Assembly (NCBI RefSeq): GCF_003555545.1
Contig: NZ_CP032157.1
Span: forward strand, 5,212,546 to 5,276,545
Origin: Paraflavitalea soli
GTDB lineage: Bacteria; Bacteroidota; Bacteroidia; Chitinophagales; Chitinophagaceae
DNA length: 64,000 bases
Direction: 5' to 3'
How positions within the stretch are numbered: the stretch's first letter is position 1; the number at the start of each line of letters is the position of its first letter. The notes under the pieces were generated by a model that made no database searches, was not told where the DNA came from, and saw only the letters and a list, made by a program, of their open reading frames with translations. This document shows, piece after piece, positions 10,048 to 18,072 of this stretch. The translations under genes were made by a program, and so were the position numbers.

Positions 10048-10605
10048 TTAGTTCGCCTGATGTTGCTTATTGGCCCGGTTGCCCAATGCTTGTTTATATT
10101 CTTCGGGTTGCTCCTGCGGATTGGGTATCAGCAGGTCCGGTTTACCATATATTAAACCTTTGCGCTGGTAGTTGGCCGGAGCAAAAGTTTCACTCAGATA
10201 GATAGCATCTTTTGGGCAGGCTTCTTCACACAAACCACAAAAGATACAACGCAACATATTGATCTCATACTTCGCCGCATACTTCTCTTCACGATACAGG
10301 TTCTCTTCACCTGGTTTACGCTCTGCTGCTTCCATGGTAATGGCTTCTGCAGGGCAGGCTACAGCACAGAGGCCGCAAGCTGTACAGCGTTCACGTCCTT
10401 GCTCATCGCGGTTCAATACGTGCAAACCGCGGAATACAGGGCTGAAGGGACGTGTTTGCTCCGGATAGCTGATAGTAGCTTTTCTTTTAAAGAAGTGCTT
10501 GAGGGTGATCAGCATACCCTTGAAAATATTCCAGAGGTATAACCGCTCCACAAAGGTCATGGGCTTACGCTCCACCGGTCTCGCTCTGTTCGTTAATGCT
10601 TGCAT
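10048..10605 (-). CDS. nuoI: NADH-quinone oxidoreductase subunit I
   Basis: The protein has 185 residues and carries two 4Fe-4S ferredoxin motifs, CTACGLCAVACP (about residue 79) and CIFCGLCEEACP (about 122), which hold clusters N6a and N6b. An N-terminal amphipathic segment docks it to the membrane arm. It passes electrons from the NuoG side to NuoB. The C-terminus (after about 165) is Gln/Asn-rich and looks disordered. Confidence 0.96.
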   Translation of the reverse strand: MQALTNRARPVERKPMTFVERLYLWNIFKGMLITLKHFFKRKATISYPEQTRPFSPVFRGLHVLNRDEQGRERCTACGLCAVACPAEAITMEAAERKPGEENLYREEKYAAKYEINMLRCIFCGLCEEACPKDAIYLSETFAPANYQRKGLIYGKPDLLIPNPQEQPEEYKQALGNRANKQHQAN

Positions 10606-10686
10606 ACAAATTAATTACATGTTTGACCAACTGCAAAGAAATCAAATTATTAGCTATTTACAGCATGGACACCAAATCCAACTCTT

Positions 10687-11748
10687 TTATTTTTTCAACC
10701 ACAGTACTACTGCGGCGGTAATGATCATATTGGCCAAAGCCAGGGGCACCAGTTTCTTCCAGCCCAGGTTCATCAGCTGATCATAGCGGAAGCGGGGGAT
10801 CGTCCACCGTACCCACATGAACAGGAAGATGAAAAAGCCGATCTTGGCAAAGAGAGTCAATGCCTGGAACAGGGCCATCAGGTTCACTCCCACTGTCTCG
10901 GTCAAATGCGCATCATTCACACCCGGAATATCATACCCGCCAAAGTAGAGGGTAGCCATTACCGCGCTGCTGATGAACATATTGATGTATTCCGCAAAAA
11001 GATAAAATCCCAGTTTCATGGAGGAGTACTCCTGGTGGTAACCAAAGTTCAGCTCATTCTCTGCCTCCGGCAAGTCAAAGGGGGTACGGTTACACTCGGC
11101 AAACGCACAGATCAGGAAGATCAGGAAACCAAGTGGCTGGTACACCACATTCCAGGTACCATCCAGTTGCTGACCTACAATGGCGCTCATCTTCAATGAG
11201 CCAGTCAGCATCAGCAAAGCGATCAGGGACAATCCCATGGGTAGTTCATAAGAGATGGCCTGGGAGGCGCCACGGAGGGCAGCCATCAGGGAGAACTTAT
11301 TGTTGGAAGCCCATCCGCCGATCATAATGCCAAATACACCCATACTCACCACTGCAAATATGTAAAGGATGCCAATATTGATATCAGCAATCTGCAAGTT
11401 TACTTCCCTGCCAAAGAAATCTATTTTTCCACCCCAGGGGATCACGGCCGATGTCATCATCGCAGCCAACATCGCGAGGCAAGGCCCCAGGATGAACAAC
11501 ATACGGTTGGAAGTGTTAGGTATGATCTCTTCTTTCATGAACAGTTTCAGACCGTCGGCCAGAGGCTGCAGCAGTCCCATGGGGCCTGCGCGGTTAGGAC
11601 CGCGGCGATCCTGCATAAACGCTGCTACCTTACGCTCGGCCCAGGTCTCATACATCGCTATGACCAGCGAAATAGAAACGATGCCTACGATCAATACCAG
11701 TTTCTCGATCAGAAATAACCAGTCAAATGCTAATAAGGTAGAATACAT
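10687..11748 (-). CDS. nuoH: NADH-quinone oxidoreductase subunit H
   Basis: The protein has 353 residues with about eight membrane helices. AERKVAAFMQDRRGPNRAGP (about residues 35-54) is the invariant first loop, and FDLPEAENELNFGYHQEYSS (about 235) is the acidic quinone-channel loop. NuoH joins the quinone site to the proton channels. The gap to nuoI is 81 bases. Confidence 0.96.
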   Translation of the reverse strand: MYSTLLAFDWLFLIEKLVLIVGIVSISLVIAMYETWAERKVAAFMQDRRGPNRAGPMGLLQPLADGLKLFMKEEIIPNTSNRMLFILGPCLAMLAAMMTSAVIPWGGKIDFFGREVNLQIADINIGILYIFAVVSMGVFGIMIGGWASNNKFSLMAALRGASQAISYELPMGLSLIALLMLTGSLKMSAIVGQQLDGTWNVVYQPLGFLIFLICAFAECNRTPFDLPEAENELNFGYHQEYSSMKLGFYLFAEYINMFISSAVMATLYFGGYDIPGVNDAHLTETVGVNLMALFQALTLFAKIGFFIFLFMWVRWTIPRFRYDQLMNLGWKKLVPLALANMIITAAVVLWLKK

Positions 11749-11797
11749 ATTATAAGAGTCTACTTTTTCTGTTCTTTATCAATTCTATGAATAGTCA

Positions 11798-12877
11798 CTA
11801 CTTAAAATCTTCCGAATGGGCAGGTCCTGCGATCTTTGACAGGTCTACATTCGGTTTATTTACTTCACTCACATCATGTATGTCCATTAATAACCGCGGT
11901 TTGCGGCCATCCATTACTTCTACTACTGTTTCTTTGGGCTTCTTTATGCCTACATAGTGTCCTTGTGAGATCACTGACTGACGGCTTATTTTGGTGGGGC
12001 CTTCAATTACCCAGTCGCTGGTTTGCTTTTTCTCAAAGCGGCATTCATTACAGATCCAGTCTTCCACTTCACCCCATTGGTCTTTGCGGGCGGTTACACG
12101 ATACACTTCATCGCCTCGGTTCCATAAGGTTACCTTACCGGAACATTTAGGGCAATCGCGGTGTGCATCTACGGGTTTCAGGAACCATACACGGTTCTTG
12201 AAACGGAAAGTTCTATCGGTGAGGGCACCTACGGGGCACACATCAATTACGTTTCCTATAAAATCATTGTCGAGAGACTTTTCGATATAGGTAGCGATCT
12301 CAGCATGGTCGCCCCTGTCCAGGATACCATGTACGCGTTTGTTGGTGAGCTGGTCGGCGGTGAATACGCAACGGTAGCACAGGATACAGCGTGTCATGTG
12401 CAGTTGGATGTAAGGCCCCAGGTCGTGTTTCTGGAAAGTGCGCCTGTTGAATTCATAACGGGTGCCTTCTTTGCCATGATCGTAGCTGAGGTCCTGCAGG
12501 TGACATTCGCCGGCCTGATCACAGATGGGGCAATCGAGGGGATGATTGATGAGCAGGAATTCCACTACACCATTACGGGCGTCAATAACACGCTCACTGG
12601 TAATATTCTTTACGACCATTCCATCCATCACATTGGTACGGCAGCTGGCTACCAGCTTGGGCATGGGGCGGGGATCGGCTGTAGAGCCTGCCGCTACTTC
12701 CACCAGGCAGGTACGGCATTTACCGCCGCTGCCTTTCAGTTTACTGTAATAGCACATTGCCGGGGGGGCTACATCGCCGCCAATCATACGCGCTGCATTC
12801 AGGATCGATGTTCCCGCCTCCACCTCAATGGTGATGTTATCAATGGTAACCTTAAATAATTTCTTTTCTTCGGCCAT
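11798..12877 (-). CDS. nuoG: Complex I iron-sulfur subunit, short NuoG without molybdopterin domain
   Basis: The protein has 359 residues. The N-terminal 2Fe-2S ferredoxin fold shows GGKCRTCLVEV (about residue 51). It is followed by the His/Cys loop DCPICDQAGECHLQD (about 115) and a 4Fe-4S domain, CILCYRC ... CPVGAL (about 165-215). CPKCSG (about 245) and WICNECRFE (about 275) give two further Cys pairs, possibly a zinc-like or vestigial site. The molybdopterin-oxidoreductase domain that makes many NuoG proteins 680-900 residues long is absent. The reading frame ends cleanly and nuoH follows, so this is the short form known in Bacteroidota rather than a broken gene. Confidence 0.93.
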   Translation of the reverse strand: MAEEKKLFKVTIDNITIEVEAGTSILNAARMIGGDVAPPAMCYYSKLKGSGGKCRTCLVEVAAGSTADPRPMPKLVASCRTNVMDGMVVKNITSERVIDARNGVVEFLLINHPLDCPICDQAGECHLQDLSYDHGKEGTRYEFNRRTFQKHDLGPYIQLHMTRCILCYRCVFTADQLTNKRVHGILDRGDHAEIATYIEKSLDNDFIGNVIDVCPVGALTDRTFRFKNRVWFLKPVDAHRDCPKCSGKVTLWNRGDEVYRVTARKDQWGEVEDWICNECRFEKKQTSDWVIEGPTKISRQSVISQGHYVGIKKPKETVVEVMDGRKPRLLMDIHDVSEVNKPNVDLSKIAGPAHSEDFK

Positions 12878-12920
12878 AATAATATTTCTTAACCGCTAAA
12901 AATGTACAGTTCGTTTAACC

Positions 12921-14276
12921 TTAAGCCACGGGTACGGGCCTTGGGTCGGCATAATGGGCCAATCCAAAATTCCTTGACTGGCTTTCTACAGGGTTCAGCA
13001 CATGCCATTCAAACTCATCCCGGAAGTGGCGGATAGCTGCTGCCACCGGCCAGGCGGCTGCATCACCCAGCGGGCAAATGGTATTGCCTTCGATCTTGCG
13101 CTGGATATCCCACAACAGGTCGATATCGCTCATCTTGCCTTTTCCGTATTCAATATTCTTTAAGATCTTCTCCATCCAGCCTGTTCCTTCACGGCAGGGT
13201 GAACATTGTCCACAGCTTTCGTGACGGTAGAAACGGGCCAGTGTTAAGGTATGGCGTACTACGCACTGGTCTTCATCAAATACGATGAAACCACCGCTAC
13301 CCATCATAGTGCCGGTAGCAAAGCCACCGTCGGCCAGGCTTTCGTAGTTCATCATCCGTGTATCTCCTTTGGCCGTTTTCAACAGCAGGTTGGTAGGGAG
13401 GATAGGAACAGATGATCCGCCAGGTATACAGGCTTTCAGTCTTTTACCTTTGGGAATACCACCACAATACTCATCACTGTAAATGAATTCTTCTACAGAG
13501 ATGGTCATATCGATCTCGTAAACGCCGGGTTTGTTGATGTTGCCACAGGCAGAGATCAGTTTGGTGCCGGTAGATTTCCCTACACCGATCTTGGCATACT
13601 CTTCTCCACCCAGGTTGATGATGGGCACTACTGCGGCTAAGGTCTCCACGTTGTTCACCACGGTAGGACAATCCCATACACCTTTCACGGCAGGGAAAGG
13701 AGGCTTGATACGGGGGTTGCCGCGCTTGCCTTCGAGTGATTCTATCAGGGCAGTTTCCTCGCCACAGATATAAGCACCGGCCCCACGCTGCACATAGATC
13801 TGGCAGTCGAAGCCTGTACCTAAAATGTTCTTTCCAAGCCAGCCGTTGGCATTTGCCTCAGCAATGGCTTGTTCCAGTATGTCAACGATCCAGGCGTATT
13901 CACCCCGGATATAAATGTAAGTTCTATTGGATCCCAGGGCATAAGAAGAAACGATCAGCCCTTCAATGAGCAGGTGGGGGATAAACTCCATCAGGTACCG
14001 GTCTTTGAAAGTACCGGGCTCTGATTCATCGGCATTACATACCAGGTAGCGGGGTACGCCTTCGGGTTTGGCCAGAAAGCTCCATTTCATACCGGTAGGG
14101 AAACCTGCACCACCACGGCCTCTCAAACCACTCTTCTTCACTTCTTCTGTTACCTGGTCGGGGCTCATGTTCTTAAACGCCTTTTCTACACTGGCATACC
14201 CACCCTCACGACGGTATACATCGTAGGTACGGATACCCTCTACATGCGCCTTTTCTAATAATAATTTTCTGCCCAT
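12921..14276 (-). CDS. nuoF: NADH-quinone oxidoreductase subunit F (NADH/FMN binding)
   Basis: The protein has 451 residues. GRGGAGFPTGMKW (about residue 53) is the FMN/NADH glycine-rich loop, and GAYICGEETALIESLEGKRG (about 167) is the second flavin motif. The 4Fe-4S N3 ligands are SCGQCSPCREGTGW (about 355) and the later Cys in NTICPLGDAAAWP (about 400). It oxidises NADH at the tip of the peripheral arm. It lies between nuoE and nuoG, which build the same module. Confidence 0.97.
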   Translation of the reverse strand: MGRKLLLEKAHVEGIRTYDVYRREGGYASVEKAFKNMSPDQVTEEVKKSGLRGRGGAGFPTGMKWSFLAKPEGVPRYLVCNADESEPGTFKDRYLMEFIPHLLIEGLIVSSYALGSNRTYIYIRGEYAWIVDILEQAIAEANANGWLGKNILGTGFDCQIYVQRGAGAYICGEETALIESLEGKRGNPRIKPPFPAVKGVWDCPTVVNNVETLAAVVPIINLGGEEYAKIGVGKSTGTKLISACGNINKPGVYEIDMTISVEEFIYSDEYCGGIPKGKRLKACIPGGSSVPILPTNLLLKTAKGDTRMMNYESLADGGFATGTMMGSGGFIVFDEDQCVVRHTLTLARFYRHESCGQCSPCREGTGWMEKILKNIEYGKGKMSDIDLLWDIQRKIEGNTICPLGDAAAWPVAAAIRHFRDEFEWHVLNPVESQSRNFGLAHYADPRPVPVA

Positions 14277-14346
14277 TGCTTAATTTGAAATTAGTGTGTT
14301 TGCTTCAACACGTACTTATTAGCCAGTTACCCCGGTAATATGCTGA

Positions 14347-14844
14347 TCAGTTCAGTGAAGTAGTTCTGTTACGGCATTCTTCAATGATCTGGTCTACTTT
14401 CTCCTTTGTGAGATGCTCGCGAAAATGTTTGCCCAATTGCATCATCGGCGCGTAGCCACAGGCTCCCAGGCATTCCACGGTTTTGAGGGTAAACAAGCCA
14501 TCGGTGGTAGTTTCACCTACACCAATGCCCAGTTTTTCTTTTATATAGTCAATGATCTGGTCACTGCCATTTAACATACAGGGGCCGGTTTGGCATACTT
14601 CAAACAAGTAACGGCCTACCGGTTTCAGATTGTACATACTATAGAAAGTAGCCACCTCATACACCTCAATAGGCTCAATGCTCAGCAGGGAGGCCACATA
14701 GTCCATGGCTTCCGCACTCAACCAGCCACCAAACTCTTCCTGCGCCAGGTGCAATACAGGTATCAAAGCACTCTTCTGCTTACCATCGGGATAACGGGCA
14801 ATGATCTCCTGTACTTTCTTTAGTTTGTCCTCTGTAAAAACCAT
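14347..14844 (-). CDS. nuoE: NADH-quinone oxidoreductase subunit E
   Basis: The protein has 165 residues from the ATG at 14844; a TTG two codons upstream is a less likely start. It has a thioredoxin-like 2Fe-2S fold with ligands in CQTGPC (about residue 84) and ECLGACG (about 125), which hold cluster N1a. The N-terminal helical region (IPVLHLAQEEFGGWLS) is typical. It pairs with NuoF. It follows nuoD by about 16 bases. Confidence 0.95.
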   Translation of the reverse strand: MVFTEDKLKKVQEIIARYPDGKQKSALIPVLHLAQEEFGGWLSAEAMDYVASLLSIEPIEVYEVATFYSMYNLKPVGRYLFEVCQTGPCMLNGSDQIIDYIKEKLGIGVGETTTDGLFTLKTVECLGACGYAPMMQLGKHFREHLTKEKVDQIIEECRNRTTSLN

Positions 14845-14866
14845 AATCAATTCGAAAATTTGATAA

Positions 14867-16102
14867 TTAAGCGTCTAACTCTCCTGCAATCAGGTTCAGG
14901 CTACTCATCACAATGATGGCATCACTCAGCATGGCGCCCTTGGTCAGCTCTTCATAAGCCTGGTAATAAATAAAGCAAGGGCGACGGAAATGCAGGCGAT
15001 ACGGTGTACGGCCTCCATCACTGATGAGGTAAAAGCCCAGTTCACCATTGCCTCCCTCTACGGGGAAATACAATTCGCCCTTTGGTATATCAATCTCACC
15101 CATGATGATCTTGAAATGCCAGATGAGGGCTTCCATCTTGGTGTATACATCTTTCTTCTCCGGTAAGTAATATTCGGGTACATCGGCATGGAATACTTCT
15201 GCTTCTGCGCCTTTGAATGACTGTACCTTCTGGTAAGCCTGTTCAATAATGCGCAGTGATTGCCACATTTCCTGGTTGCGCACCAGGTAACGATCGTAAC
15301 AATCACCGGTAGAGCCTACGGGTACTTCGAAATCGAAATCTTCATAGCTGCTATAGGGAGAATGAACACGCACATCATAATCAACGCCGGCAGCCCGCAG
15401 GTTGGGGCCAGTGAAGCCATAGTTCAGGGCTCTTTCAGCGCCGATAGGTCCGGCACCGATGGTACGCTCCATGAAGATGCGGTTGCGGGTGAAGAGGTTT
15501 TCAAACTCTTTCAACACAGCCGGGTATTCTTTCAGGAACTTCTCCAGTTTTTCAAAAGCCAGGGGGGTAAAGTTTCTTTCGAAACCACCAATACGACCCA
15601 TATTGGTAGTGAGGCGTGATCCGCAGATCTCTTCATAGATCTCATAGATCAGCTCACGGTATTGCATTACGTAGAGGAAGCCGGTATAGGCGCCACTGTC
15701 CACACCCACAATAGAGTTACAGATCAGGTGATCTGAAATACGTGCCAGCTCCATCACGATCACCCGCAGGTAATCTACACGTTTGGGCGTTTTAACACCC
15801 AACAGCTTTTCGCAGGTGAGGTGCCAGCCCATGTTATTGATGGGAGAAGAACAATAATTGAGACGGTCCGTGAGGGTGGTGATCTGGTATAAGGGTCTGC
15901 GTTCTGCCAGCTTTTCAAAAGCACGGTGGATATACCCCACGGTTTGTTCGGCAGAGATAATGCGTTCACCATCCAGTTCTAGGATATTCTGAAATACACC
16001 GTGTGTAGCCGGGTGGGTAGGCCCCAGGTTCAACGTGGTGGTTTGCTTTTCAATGGAGCCTTCCGGAAGCCGGATATTTGAATGTTGTATTACGTCAGAC
16101 AT
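14867..16102 (-). CDS. nuoD: NADH-quinone oxidoreductase subunit D
   Basis: The protein has 411 residues and is the 49-kDa, hydrogenase-large-subunit-like component. LNLGPTHPATHGVF (about residue 25) carries the quinone-site His of the beta-hairpin, and TDRLNYCSSPINNMGW (about 83) is the family motif. The C-terminus ending in SLNLIAGELDA replaces the hydrogenase Ni ligands. With NuoB it forms the quinone-reduction chamber. NuoC and NuoD are separate genes here, not fused. Confidence 0.97.
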   Translation of the reverse strand: MSDVIQHSNIRLPEGSIEKQTTTLNLGPTHPATHGVFQNILELDGERIISAEQTVGYIHRAFEKLAERRPLYQITTLTDRLNYCSSPINNMGWHLTCEKLLGVKTPKRVDYLRVIVMELARISDHLICNSIVGVDSGAYTGFLYVMQYRELIYEIYEEICGSRLTTNMGRIGGFERNFTPLAFEKLEKFLKEYPAVLKEFENLFTRNRIFMERTIGAGPIGAERALNYGFTGPNLRAAGVDYDVRVHSPYSSYEDFDFEVPVGSTGDCYDRYLVRNQEMWQSLRIIEQAYQKVQSFKGAEAEVFHADVPEYYLPEKKDVYTKMEALIWHFKIIMGEIDIPKGELYFPVEGGNGELGFYLISDGGRTPYRLHFRRPCFIYYQAYEELTKGAMLSDAIIVMSSLNLIAGELDA

Positions 16103-16182
16103 TACTGTCTTGTTAGTTTATTCGTGAATCGGCAGTCGACAATCGGCCATTATTACCATCATGCTTTCTACCTGTAAATACT

Positions 16183-16701
16183 TTATATTATTGATCCGCC
16201 TCTTCCAAACATCTCATCGTCCTTATCGATCCTGGTCTGGTCTTCCAACGGAAACTCTTTCCGCATGGGGAAGTAATCCATTTCATCCACGTTCAGGATA
16301 CGCTTGAGATTGGGATGGCCTACAAAGTTTACTCCAAAGAAATCATAGGTTTCCCTTTCCATCCAGTTGGCAGCTGCATATAAAGTAGCTGCGCTGAATA
16401 CATCGGGCCTGCTGATCTCTGTAAATACTTTGAAGCGGAGGCGTATATTTTCAGTAAGGTTGTGCAGGTGATAAACTACTGCCAGTTCACGGCCGGCATC
16501 ATCCGGATAATGTACAGCCTGCAGATCGGTCAGAAAACGGAATTGCAGCTCTGCATCATCATACAGAAACTGCAATACTTTTAAGTTCAGTTCCTTTGGC
16601 GCTTCAAAGGTCAGCATACCATAGGGTTCCTCAAAACCTTTAACCTGTTCGCCAAATTTTTCTACCAGTCGTTGTTTAATATGTTCGTAGGTCAATGCCA
16701 T
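16183..16701 (-). CDS. nuoC: NADH-quinone oxidoreductase subunit C
   Basis: The protein has 172 residues and is the 30-kDa subunit. The signature ERETYDFFGVNFVGHPNLKR lies at about residues 116-135, and DYFPMRKEFPLED follows. It is a structural partner of NuoD. It is separated from nuoB by an 82-base spacer filled with a TTAGC-rich repeat. Confidence 0.95.
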   Translation of the reverse strand: MALTYEHIKQRLVEKFGEQVKGFEEPYGMLTFEAPKELNLKVLQFLYDDAELQFRFLTDLQAVHYPDDAGRELAVVYHLHNLTENIRLRFKVFTEISRPDVFSAATLYAAANWMERETYDFFGVNFVGHPNLKRILNVDEMDYFPMRKEFPLEDQTRIDKDDEMFGRGGSII

Positions 16702-16705
16702 ATTC

Positions 16706-16785
16706 AGCTTTTAGCTTTTAGCCTTTAGGTGTTAGCCAAGGGCGGGGTCGACTGCTAACTGCTAATACCTAGCAGCTAACAGCTT
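16706..16785. repeat. TTAGC-rich dispersed repeat, copy 1
   Basis: The stretch AGCTTTTAGCTTTTAGCC plus GGTGTTAGCC on the left is partly complementary to GCTAACTGCTAATACC and AGCAGCTAACAGCTT on the right, so transcripts can fold. Related sequence lies at 29971-30000, 32645-32665 and 38917-39021. It fills the nuoC-nuoB spacer and touches the nuoB stop codon. Confidence 0.65.
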
Positions 16786-17362
16786 ATTGTATTCCGTAAC
16801 TTTCCATCAACTGTTTGTACTTATCACTGTTTCTTCTGCGCAGGCTTTCTTTGCCTACGAGGTCCTGCACCCGCATAAATCCATCCAGCACTGCTTCGGG
16901 ACGGGGTGGGCATCCGGGAATGTATACATCTACGGGGATGATCTGGTCAATACCCTGCAATACACTGTAAGTATCGAAGATACCGCCACTGGAAGCGCAG
17001 GCGCCCATGGCCAGTACCCACCGGGGTTCTGCCATTTGAAGGTATACCTGTTTTACAACGGGGCCCATTTTCTTGGCAATGGTACCCATTACCATCAGCA
17101 GATCGCACTGGCGGGGGGAGAATCCTACCCGCTCAGCACCAAACCTGGCCAGATCATAATGCGCACCCATGGTAGCCATAAATTCAATTCCACAACAGGA
17201 AGTAGCAAATGGCAGGGGCCAGAGGGAGTTTTTACGCGCCAGACCCACCACCTGTTCCAGTGTGGTAGCCATAAACGCTTCACCCATATAGCCTTCCGGG
17301 CCTTCCTTCACCAACTTCACGTCGGTTTTACCATAAATATTATATTGAACAGGACGTGCCAT
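16784..17362 (-). CDS. nuoB: NADH-quinone oxidoreductase subunit B
   Basis: The protein has 192 residues. The N2 cluster ligands are the tandem Cys in TSCCGIEFMA (about residue 55), the Cys in GACASSGGIFDTYS (about 120) and YIPGCPPRPEA (about 150). N2 is the last iron-sulfur cluster before quinone. An unusually long 158-base spacer with a hairpin separates it from nuoA. Confidence 0.97.
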   Translation of the reverse strand: MARPVQYNIYGKTDVKLVKEGPEGYMGEAFMATTLEQVVGLARKNSLWPLPFATSCCGIEFMATMGAHYDLARFGAERVGFSPRQCDLLMVMGTIAKKMGPVVKQVYLQMAEPRWVLAMGACASSGGIFDTYSVLQGIDQIIPVDVYIPGCPPRPEAVLDGFMRVQDLVGKESLRRRNSDKYKQLMESYGIQ

Positions 17363-17483
17363 ACAATTGATAATTTGAATTGATCAACCTGAAATTCTAC
17401 CCTTTAATAACAACTGCCAGCGGGTTAAGTTTCCGCTCAACGCCGGTGGTGTTGGATATCACGGGTTATAACAATTTCAAACT

Positions 17484-17517
17484 CACATTATTGATCCCGG
17501 CAAACGGGATTAATGTG
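17484..17517 (-). other. Intercistronic hairpin between nuoA and nuoB
   Basis: CACATTA plus ATCCCG (17484-17499) pairs with CGGGAT plus TAATGTG (17505-17517), with a three-base bulge. It lies immediately downstream of the nuoA stop. On the minus strand no T-run follows, so an mRNA-processing or stabilising role fits better than termination. Confidence 0.45.
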
Positions 17518-17520
17518 TTT

Positions 17521-17925
17521 TTAATCTTCCCAGGTTAACGCTCCTTTCTTAATTATATATATAAACCCACAAAGGAAAAATCCAACAAACATAAGTACAG
17601 CCCAAAAACCATCCCAATCCAGTGCTCTGAAATTGACAGCATAAGGATAGAAGAAGATCACTTCCACATCAAATAATACGAACAGGATAGCAACGAGGAA
17701 GTACTTAATGGCCATAGGCTGGCGCGCATCTCCATGACTTTTGATACCGCTGGCGAAATTCTCCAGCTTATCAGCCGTGTTACGTTTGGGACCAAGCCAG
17801 TGGGTTACACCCATCATAGCACCCACAAACACGATCGCGAATAAGAGTTGTAGACCGATAGGGAAATACCAGAAGGAGTTGTCCGGATTCTGGGCAACAG
17901 AAGAAACTTGCAACAGGTACATCAT
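17521..17925 (-). CDS. nuoA: NADH-quinone oxidoreductase subunit A
   Basis: The protein has 134 residues from the ATG at 17925 (the ATG at 17922 is equally possible). It has three membrane helices, with the conserved motif KYFLVAILFVLFDVEVIFFY at about residues 72-91, whose Asp and Glu residues line the quinone/proton junction. An in-frame ATG at 17979 exists, but a promoter lies between it and 17925, so I reject the longer form. It is the first gene of the operon. Confidence 0.93.
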   Translation of the reverse strand: MMYLLQVSSVAQNPDNSFWYFPIGLQLLFAIVFVGAMMGVTHWLGPKRNTADKLENFASGIKSHGDARQPMAIKYFLVAILFVLFDVEVIFFYPYAVNFRALDWDGFWAVLMFVGFFLCGFIYIIKKGALTWED

Positions 17926-17949
17926 CAAAAACCCGTTTTTGTTTAGGGG

Positions 17950-17979
17950 CAAAAGTAATACAGCCTCCGCAATTTCCAA
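17950..17979 (-). promoter_or_regulatory. Promoter of the nuo operon
   Basis: On the minus strand TACTTTTG (17957-17950) matches the Bacteroidota -7 consensus TAnnTTTG. TTG (17979-17977) lies 19 bases upstream as the -33 element. The predicted start is close to 17944, giving a leader of about 20 bases before nuoA. The TPR-gene terminator just upstream isolates this promoter. Confidence 0.75.
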
Positions 17980-18000
17980 TTTTGAAACTCCAAATTCAAG

Positions 18001-18038
18001 AAAATAAAAAAATCCCTGTTATCACAATAACAGGGATT
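18001..18038 (-). terminator. Rho-independent terminator of the TPR gene
   Basis: AATCCCTGTTAT (18011-18022) and ATAACAGGGATT (18027-18038) form a perfect 12-base stem with a 4-base loop. On the minus strand a T-rich tract (complement of 18001-18010) follows. It ends the tonB-pstS-TPR transcript. Confidence 0.9.
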
Positions 18039-18072
18039 TAGTATCAAAAATACGATTTATGTTATCAACTCG

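Noticed and set aside
12161-12859. 232-codon frame antisense to nuoG
   Set aside because: It lies wholly inside nuoG and has no recognisable domain or promoter.
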